Shown piece after piece: positions 1 to 4,942 of a stretch of 5,951 nucleotides of DNA (positions within the stretch are counted from its first letter, which is position 1; every line of letters starts with the position of its first letter). Origin of the DNA: Candidatus Sumerlaeota bacterium (lineage in GTDB: Bacteria; Sumerlaeota; Sumerlaeia; MWCT01); assembly GCA_026398545.1 (NCBI GenBank), contig JAPLSR010000093.1, positions 1 to 5,951 of the forward strand, written 5' to 3'. Below the pieces are notes generated by a model that was not told where the DNA came from, did not search any database, and was given only the letters and a program-made list of their open reading frames with translations. A program made the position numbers and the translations under genes.

Positions 1-153
1 GCCGCTGAGCCGTAGCGTTATGCGAAGAGATGAACATATGGCATATTTGAGATTTCCACAGGATCAAATCGGCACAATAACCGACCGAAGCCGGCGACCG
101 CTGGCACAGGCTTAGAGCAATAGAAGGTCAGCAGGAACGCATTGGATTTCAAA

Positions 154-285
154 ATGAGTGAACAGAAGTCGCATTGGATTCTGTGGCTGGTGTATATCAA
201 TCCCGAGGATAAACGGGTTTTCGTTCCTCTGCCCTGCAGGCTTGGGCTGGCGGTCAACTTTGGAAATCCGCCTGAGGCGGACTAA
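154..285 (+). CDS. DUF5808-like mini-protein, 43 aa
   Basis: This small frame starts at ATG 154 and ends at TAA 283-285. It reads SHWILWLVYINPEDKRVFV followed by a GLAVNFGNP segment. That resembles the short DUF5808 pattern as I remember it (W..G.fYyNpdDprlfVpkr..GwtlNFanp): the YINPEDKRVFVP core and the NFGNP end are kept, while the usual Gly before the Tyr and the GWT are altered. The function of DUF5808 is unknown to me; it occurs alone or at the end of membrane proteins. A GGA at 144-146 lies 7 nt before the ATG, so the ribosome site is weak. An in-frame TTG at 142 is an alternative start, and an in-frame TAG at 121-123 limits any extension. The last residues (PPEAD) and the stop are encoded by or directly abut a palindromic repeat, so the natural C-terminus may have been changed. 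It could be a remnant of a longer gene. A longer minus-strand frame over the same bases shows no recognisable domain. Confidence 0.5.
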   Translation: MSEQKSHWILWLVYINPEDKRVFVPLPCRLGLAVNFGNPPEAD

Positions 286-293
286 TTCTTTTT
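267..293 (+). terminator. Possible intrinsic terminator formed by a palindromic repeat
   Basis: TCCGCC (267-272), a TGA loop, and GGCGGA (276-281) form a perfect 6-bp GC-rich stem. A T-rich run (TTCTTTTT, 286-293) begins four bases after the stem. The offset makes it weaker than a classical terminator. The same palindromic word occurs elsewhere in the window inside genes, so it may be primarily a dispersed repeat that happens to work as a terminator here. Confidence 0.4.
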
Positions 294-304
294 GTCAGGC
301 ATTC

Positions 305-333
305 TTGAAATCATAAAATTCCAAAATTATAAC
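305..333 (+). promoter_or_regulatory. Sigma-70-type promoter for the cyclophilin gene
   Basis: A -35 box TTGAAA (305-310) and a -10 box TATAAC (328-333) are separated by exactly 17 bases of AT-rich DNA. The predicted start near 340 gives a leader of about 80 nt before the ATG at 423. The position just after the putative terminator and upstream of a gene with a strong ribosome site supports the call. The rest of 334-411 shows no other clear signal; a second, poorer TTGATT at 359 has no well-spaced -10. Confidence 0.55.
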
Positions 334-422
334 AATGCTGGCTTGAAGAATTTTTGTCTTGATTTTCCCACAAAGGGATAACCATATAGGTTACTTGTAT
401 TCTTCAGGGATGGAGGTCGGAC

Positions 423-1202
423 ATGAAAAAATGCTTGGCATTTGTTCTAATTCTTTTGTGCGCCCTGTTCATTACCGCCGGCGCGCCGGCACAGGAACGC
501 AAATCTTCCGCAAAGGAGCTTGCCATGTCTGAAAAATTGCCGGAACTGTCCGCCGGCACATACGCCGTTTTTGATACGACCATGGGGCGCATCATCGCCC
601 GTCTCTTCACGGATAAAGCCCCCAAAACCTGTGAGAATTTCATTAGCCTCGCCCAGGGCACAAAAGCATGGAAAGACCCAACCACCGGTCAGTGGGTTAA
701 ACGTTCCTTCTACGATGGACTCATTTTCCACCGCGTCAAACCCGGCTTCATGATTCAGGGTGGTTGTCCCCTCGGTATGGGATACGGCGGTCCCGGTTAT
801 CAGTTCGCAGATGAATTCCATCCCCAATTGCGCCATAACAAACCCGGCATCCTTTCCATGGCGAATTCCGGACCCAACACCAATGGGAGCCAGTTCTTCA
901 TCACAGAGGTTCCCACTCCCCATCTCGATAACCATCACTCGGTCTTCGGCGAGGTGGTGGATGGAATGGATGTGGTGAAAAGGATTGCGCGCGTGGAGCG
1001 CGATGAGAATGACAAACCCCGCATACCCGTCATCATGAAAACGGTCAAAATCATCACCATTGAGGAGAGGAAGAGGGCAGGAACAGCGCCATCCGACCTT
1101 TTAACAACGCCGTCGAGCCCGCGCCGCCCCGTAAAGGAGTCCGAAACGGAGTTTGGAAAACCCATCCCTCGCCATCTCCCACTTGACAAACAGAACCCTT
1201 AA
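423..1202 (+). CDS. Exported cyclophilin-type peptidyl-prolyl cis-trans isomerase
   Basis: Cyclophilins isomerise Xaa-Pro bonds and help proteins fold. The 259-residue product begins with a Sec signal peptide: MKK, a hydrophobic stretch (about 4-19), and APA|Q near residues 21-24 as a likely signal peptidase I site. I see no proper lipobox. The cyclophilin domain covers about 45-213. Visible active-site blocks are FHRV (102-105, catalytic Arg 104), FMIQGG (109-114), NTNGSQFFIT (152-161) and HLDNHHSVFG (167-176). His167 sits where human CypA has Trp121, and His172 matches its His126; lack of that Trp is usual in bacteria and goes with low cyclosporin affinity. The C-terminal tail (about 214-259) is Pro, Ser and charge rich and looks disordered. 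GGAGG (412-416) lies 6 nt before the ATG. An in-frame internal start at 525 may make a cytosolic form. The family is clear; the cellular location is inferred. Confidence 0.95.
   Translation: MKKCLAFVLILLCALFITAGAPAQERKSSAKELAMSEKLPELSAGTYAVFDTTMGRIIARLFTDKAPKTCENFISLAQGTKAWKDPTTGQWVKRSFYDGLIFHRVKPGFMIQGGCPLGMGYGGPGYQFADEFHPQLRHNKPGILSMANSGPNTNGSQFFITEVPTPHLDNHHSVFGEVVDGMDVVKRIARVERDENDKPRIPVIMKTVKIITIEERKRAGTAPSDLLTTPSSPRRPVKESETEFGKPIPRHLPLDKQNP
513..527 (+). promoter_or_regulatory. Internal ribosome site and ATG inside the cyclophilin gene
   Basis: AAGGAG (513-518) stands 6 nt before an in-frame ATG (525-527), which is codon 35 of the cyclophilin. Translation from here would give a protein starting MSEKLPELSAGTY, lacking the signal peptide but keeping the whole catalytic domain. 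The spacing and match are as good as at the upstream start. This is either a true second start or the ancestral cytosolic start to which a signal peptide was added. Confidence 0.45.
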
Positions 1203-1246
1203 GAAAAATCCTTAAGTTATAACTGGATACCCGGTTCACTTTGAGG

Positions 1247-1267
1247 ATTATTCGTAATTCGCAATTC
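1247..1267 (-). repeat. Heptamer array GAATTRN, 3 units
   Basis: Read on the minus strand from 1267 to 1247, this is three units with a period of exactly 7: GAATTGC, GAATTAC, GAATAAT. The first two units recur identically in the arrays at 4629-4690 and 4956-4990, there on the plus strand. It lies in the 85-bp gap between the cyclophilin and glycosyltransferase genes. No clear promoter or terminator was seen in this gap; CTTAAG occurs twice (1199-1204 and 1211-1216) but with no T-run after it. Confidence 0.6.
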
Positions 1268-1287
1268 TTTAAGTCCGGCGGCTCCCG

Positions 1288-2445
1288 ATGCGCATTGCAT
1301 TTCTTGCCAGCGCCGATAATATCCACACCCGGCGGTGGGCGAAATATCTCGCCTCCTGCGGACATGACCTCACAATACTTTGCGACCGGCAACCCGAAAA
1401 TCCGTTAGAGGGGATACACCTTGTCCACCCTGAGATGCGCCTTGCCACAAAAATCCTTGCCTTCAAACTCTTCCCCAAGCCTTACGGAAATAATTTTTTC
1501 AAGAGATTCCCATATAAGCGTGAACTTTTACGCCTGCGACCGGACATCGTTCACGCCTTTGAGGCGCTTGGTTACGGATATGCCCTCGCCCACTGTGGCA
1601 CATTTCCAAAGGTGCTCACCCCCTGGGGCAATGACATCCTTTATGACCCCGCCCACTCCCGCATCGCTCGTTTCCTTGTCTCAAGGGCTTTGCGCGCGGC
1701 GGATGTCATCACCACCAATTACGTCGAACTGGCAGACCACCTGACACAGGACTTTGCCATCCCTCAGTCAAAGATACGTCCCTTTTCCTGGGGCGTGGAT
1801 TTAACTATCTTTCACCCCGGCTATTCAAAAGAGGCGGAGACTCTGCGCCAGAAACTCTCACTTCCACCGGCGGCCCGCATCATCCTCAGTAACCGCATGA
1901 TGAAACCCTACTGGGGCATTGGTGTTATTGCCGACGCCCTCCCCGCTGTGTTCCGGGAGATACCGGAGGCGCACGCCATATTTCTGCGCGGGGCGGGGGA
2001 TGCCGCTTTTGAAAATGAGGTGAGGGAGGGATTTCGCCGCGCAGGCATACTCGAACGCGTCCGCTTTGTCCCCGAATATCTCACGGAAAAGGAGATGGCA
2101 ACCTTTCTCAATCTCGCCGAGGCATTTGTCTCATGTCCCTCAACCGACCTCCTCTCCATCTCCGTCCTTGAGGGGATGGCGTGCGGTTGTGCGCCTGTCC
2201 TTGCAGACCTCGATGCATACAGGACGCGCATCCGCCACGGGGAAAACGGTCTCATCTTCCGCCCCGGAGACAGCGCCGACCTTGCGGAAAAACTCACTAT
2301 CCTCCTGCGCCATCCCGAATGGAAGCCCCGCTTTGCCGGCATAAATATCCCTCTCATAAACGAAAAGGACAACTGGCACAAAAACGCCCCCCGGCTGGTG
2401 GCAATTTATAAAGAACTCCTGAGAATGAAGAAACTGAATCGGTGA
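1288..2445 (+). CDS. GT4-family glycosyltransferase (GT-B fold)
   Basis: A 385-residue retaining-type glycosyltransferase that would move a sugar from a nucleotide donor to a glycan, lipid or protein. Acceptor and donor cannot be told. The N-terminal half starts MRIAFLASADNIHTRRWAKY, typical of a GT4 acceptor domain, and includes LRPDIVHA (83-90) and TPWGNDI (111-117). The C-terminal donor domain starts near 195 (ARIILSNRMMKPYWG). Its motif STDLLSISVLEGMACGCAPV (285-304) matches the EX7E region, with Asp287 at the first acidic position and Glu295 at the second. HGENGLIFRPGD (317-328) is the usual region after it. Length is normal. There is no good Shine-Dalgarno before ATG 1288, but the N-terminal match fixes the start. 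No signal peptide or membrane segment is seen, so it is probably cytosolic or peripheral to the inner face of the membrane. It lies 53 bp before an oxidoreductase gene on the same strand, which suggests co-transcription and a shared role in sugar metabolism or surface glycan synthesis. The last codon and stop (CGG TGA) lie within an octamer repeat. Confidence 0.92.
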   Translation: MRIAFLASADNIHTRRWAKYLASCGHDLTILCDRQPENPLEGIHLVHPEMRLATKILAFKLFPKPYGNNFFKRFPYKRELLRLRPDIVHAFEALGYGYALAHCGTFPKVLTPWGNDILYDPAHSRIARFLVSRALRAADVITTNYVELADHLTQDFAIPQSKIRPFSWGVDLTIFHPGYSKEAETLRQKLSLPPAARIILSNRMMKPYWGIGVIADALPAVFREIPEAHAIFLRGAGDAAFENEVREGFRRAGILERVRFVPEYLTEKEMATFLNLAEAFVSCPSTDLLSISVLEGMACGCAPVLADLDAYRTRIRHGENGLIFRPGDSADLAEKLTILLRHPEWKPRFAGINIPLINEKDNWHKNAPRLVAIYKELLRMKKLNR

Positions 2446-2495
2446 AGCGGAGACAGGGGGAAGCGGTGAAGGGGGGAAACGGAGAAAGGAGAAGA
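2440..2495 (+). repeat. Tandem degenerate octamer array, consensus SGGNGAAR
   Basis: Seven units with a period of 8 run from 2440. CGGTGAAG occurs exactly at 2440-2447 and 2464-2471, with variants CGGAGACA (2448), GGGGGAAG (2456), GGGGGAAA (2472), CGGAGAAA (2480) and a looser GGAGAAGA (2488). The tract is almost entirely purine on the plus strand. It starts in the last two codons of the glycosyltransferase gene and ends in the ribosome site of the oxidoreductase gene. A GTG at 2442 in the oxidoreductase frame makes an apparent 19-residue Lys/Arg/Gly-rich extension that is really this repeat. Confidence 0.65.
2486..2491 (+). promoter_or_regulatory. Ribosome binding site that fixes the oxidoreductase start
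   Basis: AAGGAG (2486-2491) lies 7 nt before ATG 2499. This favours that ATG over the upstream in-frame GTG at 2442, whose extra residues come from the octamer repeat and have no place in the family fold. Confidence 0.75.
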
Positions 2496-2498
2496 AAC

Positions 2499-3491
2499 AT
2501 GGTCAAGGTCGCCATTATCAGTTTTGAACACATGCACGCTTACAGCTATGCGGCGGTGCTTGCCCGCCTCAGGCGGATTGCCTTCACTGCCTTTGCGGAT
2601 GATGACCCCAAACGACTCGCACAGGTGAAAAAGATGTATCCCCACATCAAGGCTTACAAATGCTGGAAGAAACTCCTCGAGGAGGATAGCTGTGAGGCAG
2701 TTATCGTAACCTCTGCCAATGTCAGGCACAGGGAGCAGGTCATTGCCGCCGCCCGCGCCGGAAAACATGTCCTTTGTGAAAAACCTCTCGCCACAACCAT
2801 GAAGGACGCCCGCGCCATGATTGAGGCGTGCCGCTCAGCCGGTGTCAAACTCCAGACGGCATTCCCCGTGCGCTACTCTCCCGCCATCACACGCGCCCGC
2901 GCACTCATCCAATCTGGCGAACTTGGCGGCATTCTTGCCATCAAGACCACGAATCACGGGAGCATGCCCGGCGGCTGGTTCACGGATAAAAAACTTTCCG
3001 GCGGCGGCGCTATTACAGACCATACCGTCCATGTGGCTGACCTCCTCCGCTATATCCTCGGACAGGAATTCACCGAGGTGTATGCCGAAATGACAACAAA
3101 ACTTCACCCGCTGAAGGTAGAAGATTGCGGACTCCTCATGCTGAAACTCTCGGGCGGCGCCTTTGCCAGCATAGACGCATCCTGGTCACGGCATCCCTCA
3201 TATAAAATCTGGGGGGATGTGACGATGGATTTTAAAGGGACAAGGGCAAATATCTCCATTGACTGCTTCCCCCGCCTCGTCCACCTTTATCAGAATAAGA
3301 CTATGAAACATTCCACATTTTCGGGAGGTGATAATCTGGATTTATGCCTGATAGGGGACTTTGCCGATTGCATCATCCATGACCGCCCGCCCTCCATCAC
3401 GGGAGAGGATGGTATGCGCGCCATGGAGGTCTCCCTTGCGGCATATAAGGCAATCAGGGAAAAATGCCCGGTTGTTCTCCCTCTTCGGTGA
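2499..3491 (+). CDS. Gfo/Idh/MocA-family NAD(P)-dependent oxidoreductase
   Basis: A 330-residue member of the glucose-fructose oxidoreductase / inositol dehydrogenase family, which oxidises or reduces sugars and cyclitols with NAD(P). The substrate is unknown. The N-terminal Rossmann domain covers about 1-125: a beta strand VKVAIISF, an acidic FADDDP (32-37) after the second strand, AVIVTS (67-72), and the family hallmark CEKPLA with Glu94-Lys95-Pro96. The C-terminal alpha/beta domain carries GGGAITDHTVHVADLLRYIL (168-187) with Asp174 and His178 in the usual catalytic DxxxH pattern. The usual GxGxxG loop is missing: the first strand is followed by SFEHMHAYSYA (8-18), a His-rich loop. I believe a subgroup of the family has this loop, so cofactor binding may differ. 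Length is close to the family norm. The gene follows the glycosyltransferase closely, consistent with supply or modification of a sugar precursor. No terminator was seen just after the stop. Confidence 0.9.
   Translation: MVKVAIISFEHMHAYSYAAVLARLRRIAFTAFADDDPKRLAQVKKMYPHIKAYKCWKKLLEEDSCEAVIVTSANVRHREQVIAAARAGKHVLCEKPLATTMKDARAMIEACRSAGVKLQTAFPVRYSPAITRARALIQSGELGGILAIKTTNHGSMPGGWFTDKKLSGGGAITDHTVHVADLLRYILGQEFTEVYAEMTTKLHPLKVEDCGLLMLKLSGGAFASIDASWSRHPSYKIWGDVTMDFKGTRANISIDCFPRLVHLYQNKTMKHSTFSGGDNLDLCLIGDFADCIIHDRPPSITGEDGMRAMEVSLAAYKAIREKCPVVLPLR
2564..2577 (+). repeat. Palindromic word CCGCCTCAGGCGGA inside the oxidoreductase gene
   Basis: This is the reverse complement of the word at 268-281 (14 of 14 bases). 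It is a perfect 6-bp inverted repeat around one base and encodes part of ARLRR in the first helix of the Rossmann domain. Because the coding frame reads through smoothly and the segment length looks normal for the family, it may be chance rather than an inserted repeat. Confidence 0.4.
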
Positions 3492-3672
3492 CACAAAATA
3501 GGGTGATTGGGCGCCAAAATATGAGTAATGAGCGTTACACAAAGGCGGGAATTCACTTACACATACACCCTGTTAGACCACCCATATATTGTGAAAAAAG
3601 GAGGTGCAAAAGAATCACAAAATTGCCGTCCTTCACCACAATTCCAGTAAATTCAACGATGTGTATTTCAAG

Positions 3673-3696
3673 ATGGGAATATCCGGCATTTCCCAT
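3673..3696. promoter_or_regulatory. Dyad upstream of the sigma-54 promoter, possible regulator site
   Basis: ATGGGAA (3673-3679) and TTCCCAT (3690-3696) form a perfect 7-bp inverted repeat with a 10-nt gap. The two arms are about one and a half helical turns apart, centre to centre. The dyad lies directly before the RpoN promoter, about 30 to 55 bases before the predicted transcription start. It could bind an activator or repressor of the pilin gene. Enhancer-binding proteins usually bind further upstream, so a repressor or another factor is possible. Confidence 0.35.
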
Positions 3697-3701
3697 AGAA
3701 T

Positions 3702-3717
3702 TGGCACCCAATTTGCA
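3702..3717 (+). promoter_or_regulatory. Sigma-54 (RpoN) -24/-12 promoter for the pilin gene
   Basis: TGGCAC (3702-3707), five bases, then TTGCA (3713-3717) matches the RpoN consensus TGGCAC-N5-TTGCW without a mismatch. Transcription would start near 3728, giving a leader of about 32 nt that contains the AGGAGGTGA ribosome site. RpoN with the PilS/PilR pair controls the major pilin in several bacteria, so the context fits. No alternative sigma-70 promoter of similar quality was seen in 3492-3701, and the rest of that stretch looks non-coding. Confidence 0.75.
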
Positions 3718-3744
3718 TATTAATTAATCACAGTTAAAGAATAC

Positions 3745-3753
3745 AGGAGGTGA
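3745..3753 (+). promoter_or_regulatory. Very strong Shine-Dalgarno of the first pilin gene
   Basis: AGGAGGTGA is fully complementary to the usual 16S rRNA 3' end and ends 6 nt before the ATG at 3760. This suggests high translation, as expected for a major structural pilin. It fixes the start codon. Confidence 0.8.
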
Positions 3754-3759
3754 ACAAAT

Positions 3760-4128
3760 ATGAAGAAAGGCTTCACGCTCGTAGAAATCATGATCGTGGT
3801 GGCAATTATCGGTATCCTGATTGCCATTGCGGTTCCTGGTTTCCTGAGAGCGCGTGAAAATTCACGCGGACAGGCTTGCCAGGAAAACCTGACCAAGATT
3901 GATGGCGCTAAAGAGCAGTGGGCTCTGGAGTTTAAGGTCTCCAATGGCACTGCGTCCCCGTCCAACTTCCTCGCTGACTTGAATTATTTTGGACCCAACG
4001 GCTATGTCAAAAAGGAACCCAAATGCCCCGCCGCCGGCACTTACACCTGCAACCTGATTGGCACCGACCCGACCTGCTCCATCGGCACAACCAATGCCCC
4101 GTTCATCGCGCATGTTATGCCAAAGTAA
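3760..4128 (+). CDS. Type IV pilin / type II secretion pseudopilin-like prepilin (major type)
   Basis: A 122-residue prepilin. The leader MKKG is cut before Phe5 (G|FTLVE), with the conserved Glu at mature position 5. It is followed by a hydrophobic helix (about 5-25) that anchors the subunit in the inner membrane and packs the filament core. Then comes FLRARENSRGQACQENLTKI (28-47), which continues the N-terminal helix. The globular part has a KCPAAGTY block (88-95) and DPTCS (103-107), with cysteines at 40, 89, 97 and 106 able to form disulfides. This layout is common in PVC-superphylum and related candidate-phylum pilins. The short size could suit a pilus, a pseudopilus or a related filament. 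A perfect sigma-54 promoter, very strong ribosome site and downstream terminator point to a highly expressed, separately regulated gene. No assembly ATPase, prepilin peptidase or secretin gene is in the window. Confidence 0.93.
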   Translation: MKKGFTLVEIMIVVAIIGILIAIAVPGFLRARENSRGQACQENLTKIDGAKEQWALEFKVSNGTASPSNFLADLNYFGPNGYVKKEPKCPAAGTYTCNLIGTDPTCSIGTTNAPFIAHVMPK

Positions 4129-4150
4129 AAGCGTACTATCCTTGGACGAA

Positions 4151-4190
4151 AGGGGGGCGATTGATAAACACCTCGCCCCCCTGTTTTTTT
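4151..4190 (+). terminator. Strong intrinsic terminator between the two prepilin genes
   Basis: AGGGGGGCGA (4151-4160) and TCGCCCCCCT (4173-4182) form a perfect 10-bp GC-rich stem with a 12-nt loop. One G and seven Ts (4184-4190) follow. It lies 22 bases after the first pilin stop codon and 29 bases before the second prepilin start, so it should end most transcripts from the sigma-54 promoter. Confidence 0.9.
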
Positions 4191-4219
4191 AGGCTCGGCG
4201 ACACAGGCGGCTTGGAGAA

Positions 4220-4603
4220 ATGATTATACAAAAGAAATCCCTTCACGCCATGACCCTCTTGGAGATTATGACTGTTCTGGGCATAATAGGGATTATTATC
4301 TTTATCGCAGTTCCCAGCTGGCTTCGCCAGCGCGAGCAATCCCGCGGCATCGCCTGCCAGGAAACCCTCACCAAAATAGAGCATGCCAAGGAAATATATA
4401 TATTTGATAAGAACCTGAGTGGTGGTGCCCCTGTGGATATGTCAGACCTCTGGCAAACGGATGGCAAAGGCTACCTCAAATCTAAACCCCGATGTCCCGG
4501 CGGCGGTCAATATACCGCTAATCCCGTCAATGTTGACCCCACCTGCTCCTTTAATGGACAGGAGGTCTTTTCCGGCATCGCCCAGCATAAACTCCCCCAA
4601 TAG
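4220..4603 (+). CDS. Second type IV prepilin-like protein, paralogue of the first
   Basis: A 127-residue prepilin with a 10-residue leader, MIIQKKSLHA, probably cut before Met11 (A|MTLLE). Glu15 is the conserved mature position 5 Glu. Ala replaces the usual Gly before the cut; some prepilin peptidases accept Ala. A hydrophobic helix follows (about 11-31). It is clearly related to the first pilin: SRGIACQETLTKIEHAKE (41-58) matches SRGQACQENLTKIDGAKE at 14 of 18 positions, and both share KPRCP/EPKCP, GxYTxN and DPTCS. It keeps three cysteines (46, 92, 109) and lacks the partner of the first pilin's Cys97. GGAG lies only 2 nt before ATG 4220, and there is no other in-frame start after the TAG at 4190, so translation is likely weak. 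With the terminator just before it and no clear promoter in the gap, it is probably a low-level minor subunit or a duplicated gene in decline. Confidence 0.85.
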   Translation: MIIQKKSLHAMTLLEIMTVLGIIGIIIFIAVPSWLRQREQSRGIACQETLTKIEHAKEIYIFDKNLSGGAPVDMSDLWQTDGKGYLKSKPRCPGGGQYTANPVNVDPTCSFNGQEVFSGIAQHKLPQ

Positions 4604-4628
4604 AAAAATAACCCACCAATGTCAGAAT

Positions 4629-4690
4629 GAATTGCGAATTATGAATTGAGAATTACAAATAGCGAATTACCGATTGAGAATTAAAATTAG
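4629..4690 (+). repeat. Heptamer array GAATTRN, about 8 units
   Basis: From 4629 the sequence runs in a strict 7-base period: GAATTGC, GAATTAT, GAATTGA, GAATTAC, AAATAGC, GAATTAC, CGATTGA, GAATTAA, with a fading ninth unit. It fills the gap between the convergent second prepilin and ferredoxin genes. No rho-independent hairpin was found here for either gene. The period of 7 recalls the STRR heptamer repeats of heterocystous cyanobacteria, but the unit is different. Its role is unknown. Confidence 0.75.
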
Positions 4691-4692
4691 AG

Positions 4693-4941
4693 TCACTTTT
4701 CCACTTTCCTTATTTCTATCACCACATCGGGACAGATGATTGCGCATTGCGTGCAGGCGGCGCATTTCCCTTCCGGGTCGTCAAATTGGGCAAAGGAGTA
4801 TCCCCGCCTGTTAATCTCCATCCCGGAAATGCTGATAAGACCCCGCGGGCACACCTCCACACACAGACCGCAACCCTTGCACAGTTCCCTGTTGATAATC
4901 ACCTCTACCTGCCCTGTCTGCAATTTCCCATCCATGTCCAT
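4693..4941 (-). CDS. 2[4Fe-4S] ferredoxin, KorD-like delta subunit type
   Basis: An 82-residue electron carrier. It has two CxxCxxCxxxCP motifs: Cys21, 24, 27, 31 and Cys60, 63, 66, 70. Each pattern should bind one [4Fe-4S] cluster jointly with the other motif's last Cys. The spacing and the phrases ELCKGCGLCVEVCP and CTQCAIICPD closely resemble the delta (ferredoxin) subunit of 2-oxoglutarate/2-oxoacid:ferredoxin oxidoreductases. The alpha, beta and gamma subunits should follow in such an operon, but the next gene downstream is a convergent prepilin, so this copy is separate at this end. It may serve elsewhere or be a free ferredoxin. ATG 4941 is 1 nt from a run of ten Gs (minus strand), while Met3 at 4935 is 7 nt away and could be the true start. 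The gene lies after the ABC ATPase gene on the same strand, with a 61-bp gap that holds repeats. Confidence 0.88.
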   Translation of the reverse strand: MDMDGKLQTGQVEVIINRELCKGCGLCVEVCPRGLISISGMEINRRGYSFAQFDDPEGKCAACTQCAIICPDVVIEIRKVEK

Positions 4942-4942
4942 A

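Noticed and set aside
2..115. Open plus-strand frame from the window edge to TAG 113-115 (ends RRPLAQA)
   Set aside because: It could be the tail of an upstream gene, but only about 37 residues are visible with no recognised motif, so it is not called.
18..257. 79-residue minus-strand frame
   Set aside because: No domain or sensible composition is seen, and it lies antisense to the mini-protein gene.
447..938. 163-residue minus-strand frame antisense to the cyclophilin gene
   Set aside because: It overlaps a gene with clear catalytic motifs and has no domain of its own.
1199..1223. Repeated CTTAAG and TATAAC as terminator or promoter for the glycosyltransferase
   Set aside because: The stem would be a weak AT-rich 6 bp with no T-run, and no -35 box is correctly placed before TATAAC (1218-1223).
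2442..2498. Upstream GTG start adding 19 residues to the oxidoreductase
   Set aside because: The extra residues are a translation of the octamer repeat, and the AAGGAG with 7-nt spacing supports ATG 2499.
3507..3525. TTGGGCGCCAA palindrome after the oxidoreductase gene as terminator
   Set aside because: The stem is very short and there is no T-tract after it.
3464..3727. 87-residue plus-strand frame between the oxidoreductase and pilin genes, including an AAGGAGGTG at 3598-3606
   Set aside because: The ribosome-like site has no start codon at proper distance, the protein has no recognisable pattern, and its end overlaps the sigma-54 promoter, so it is treated as non-coding.
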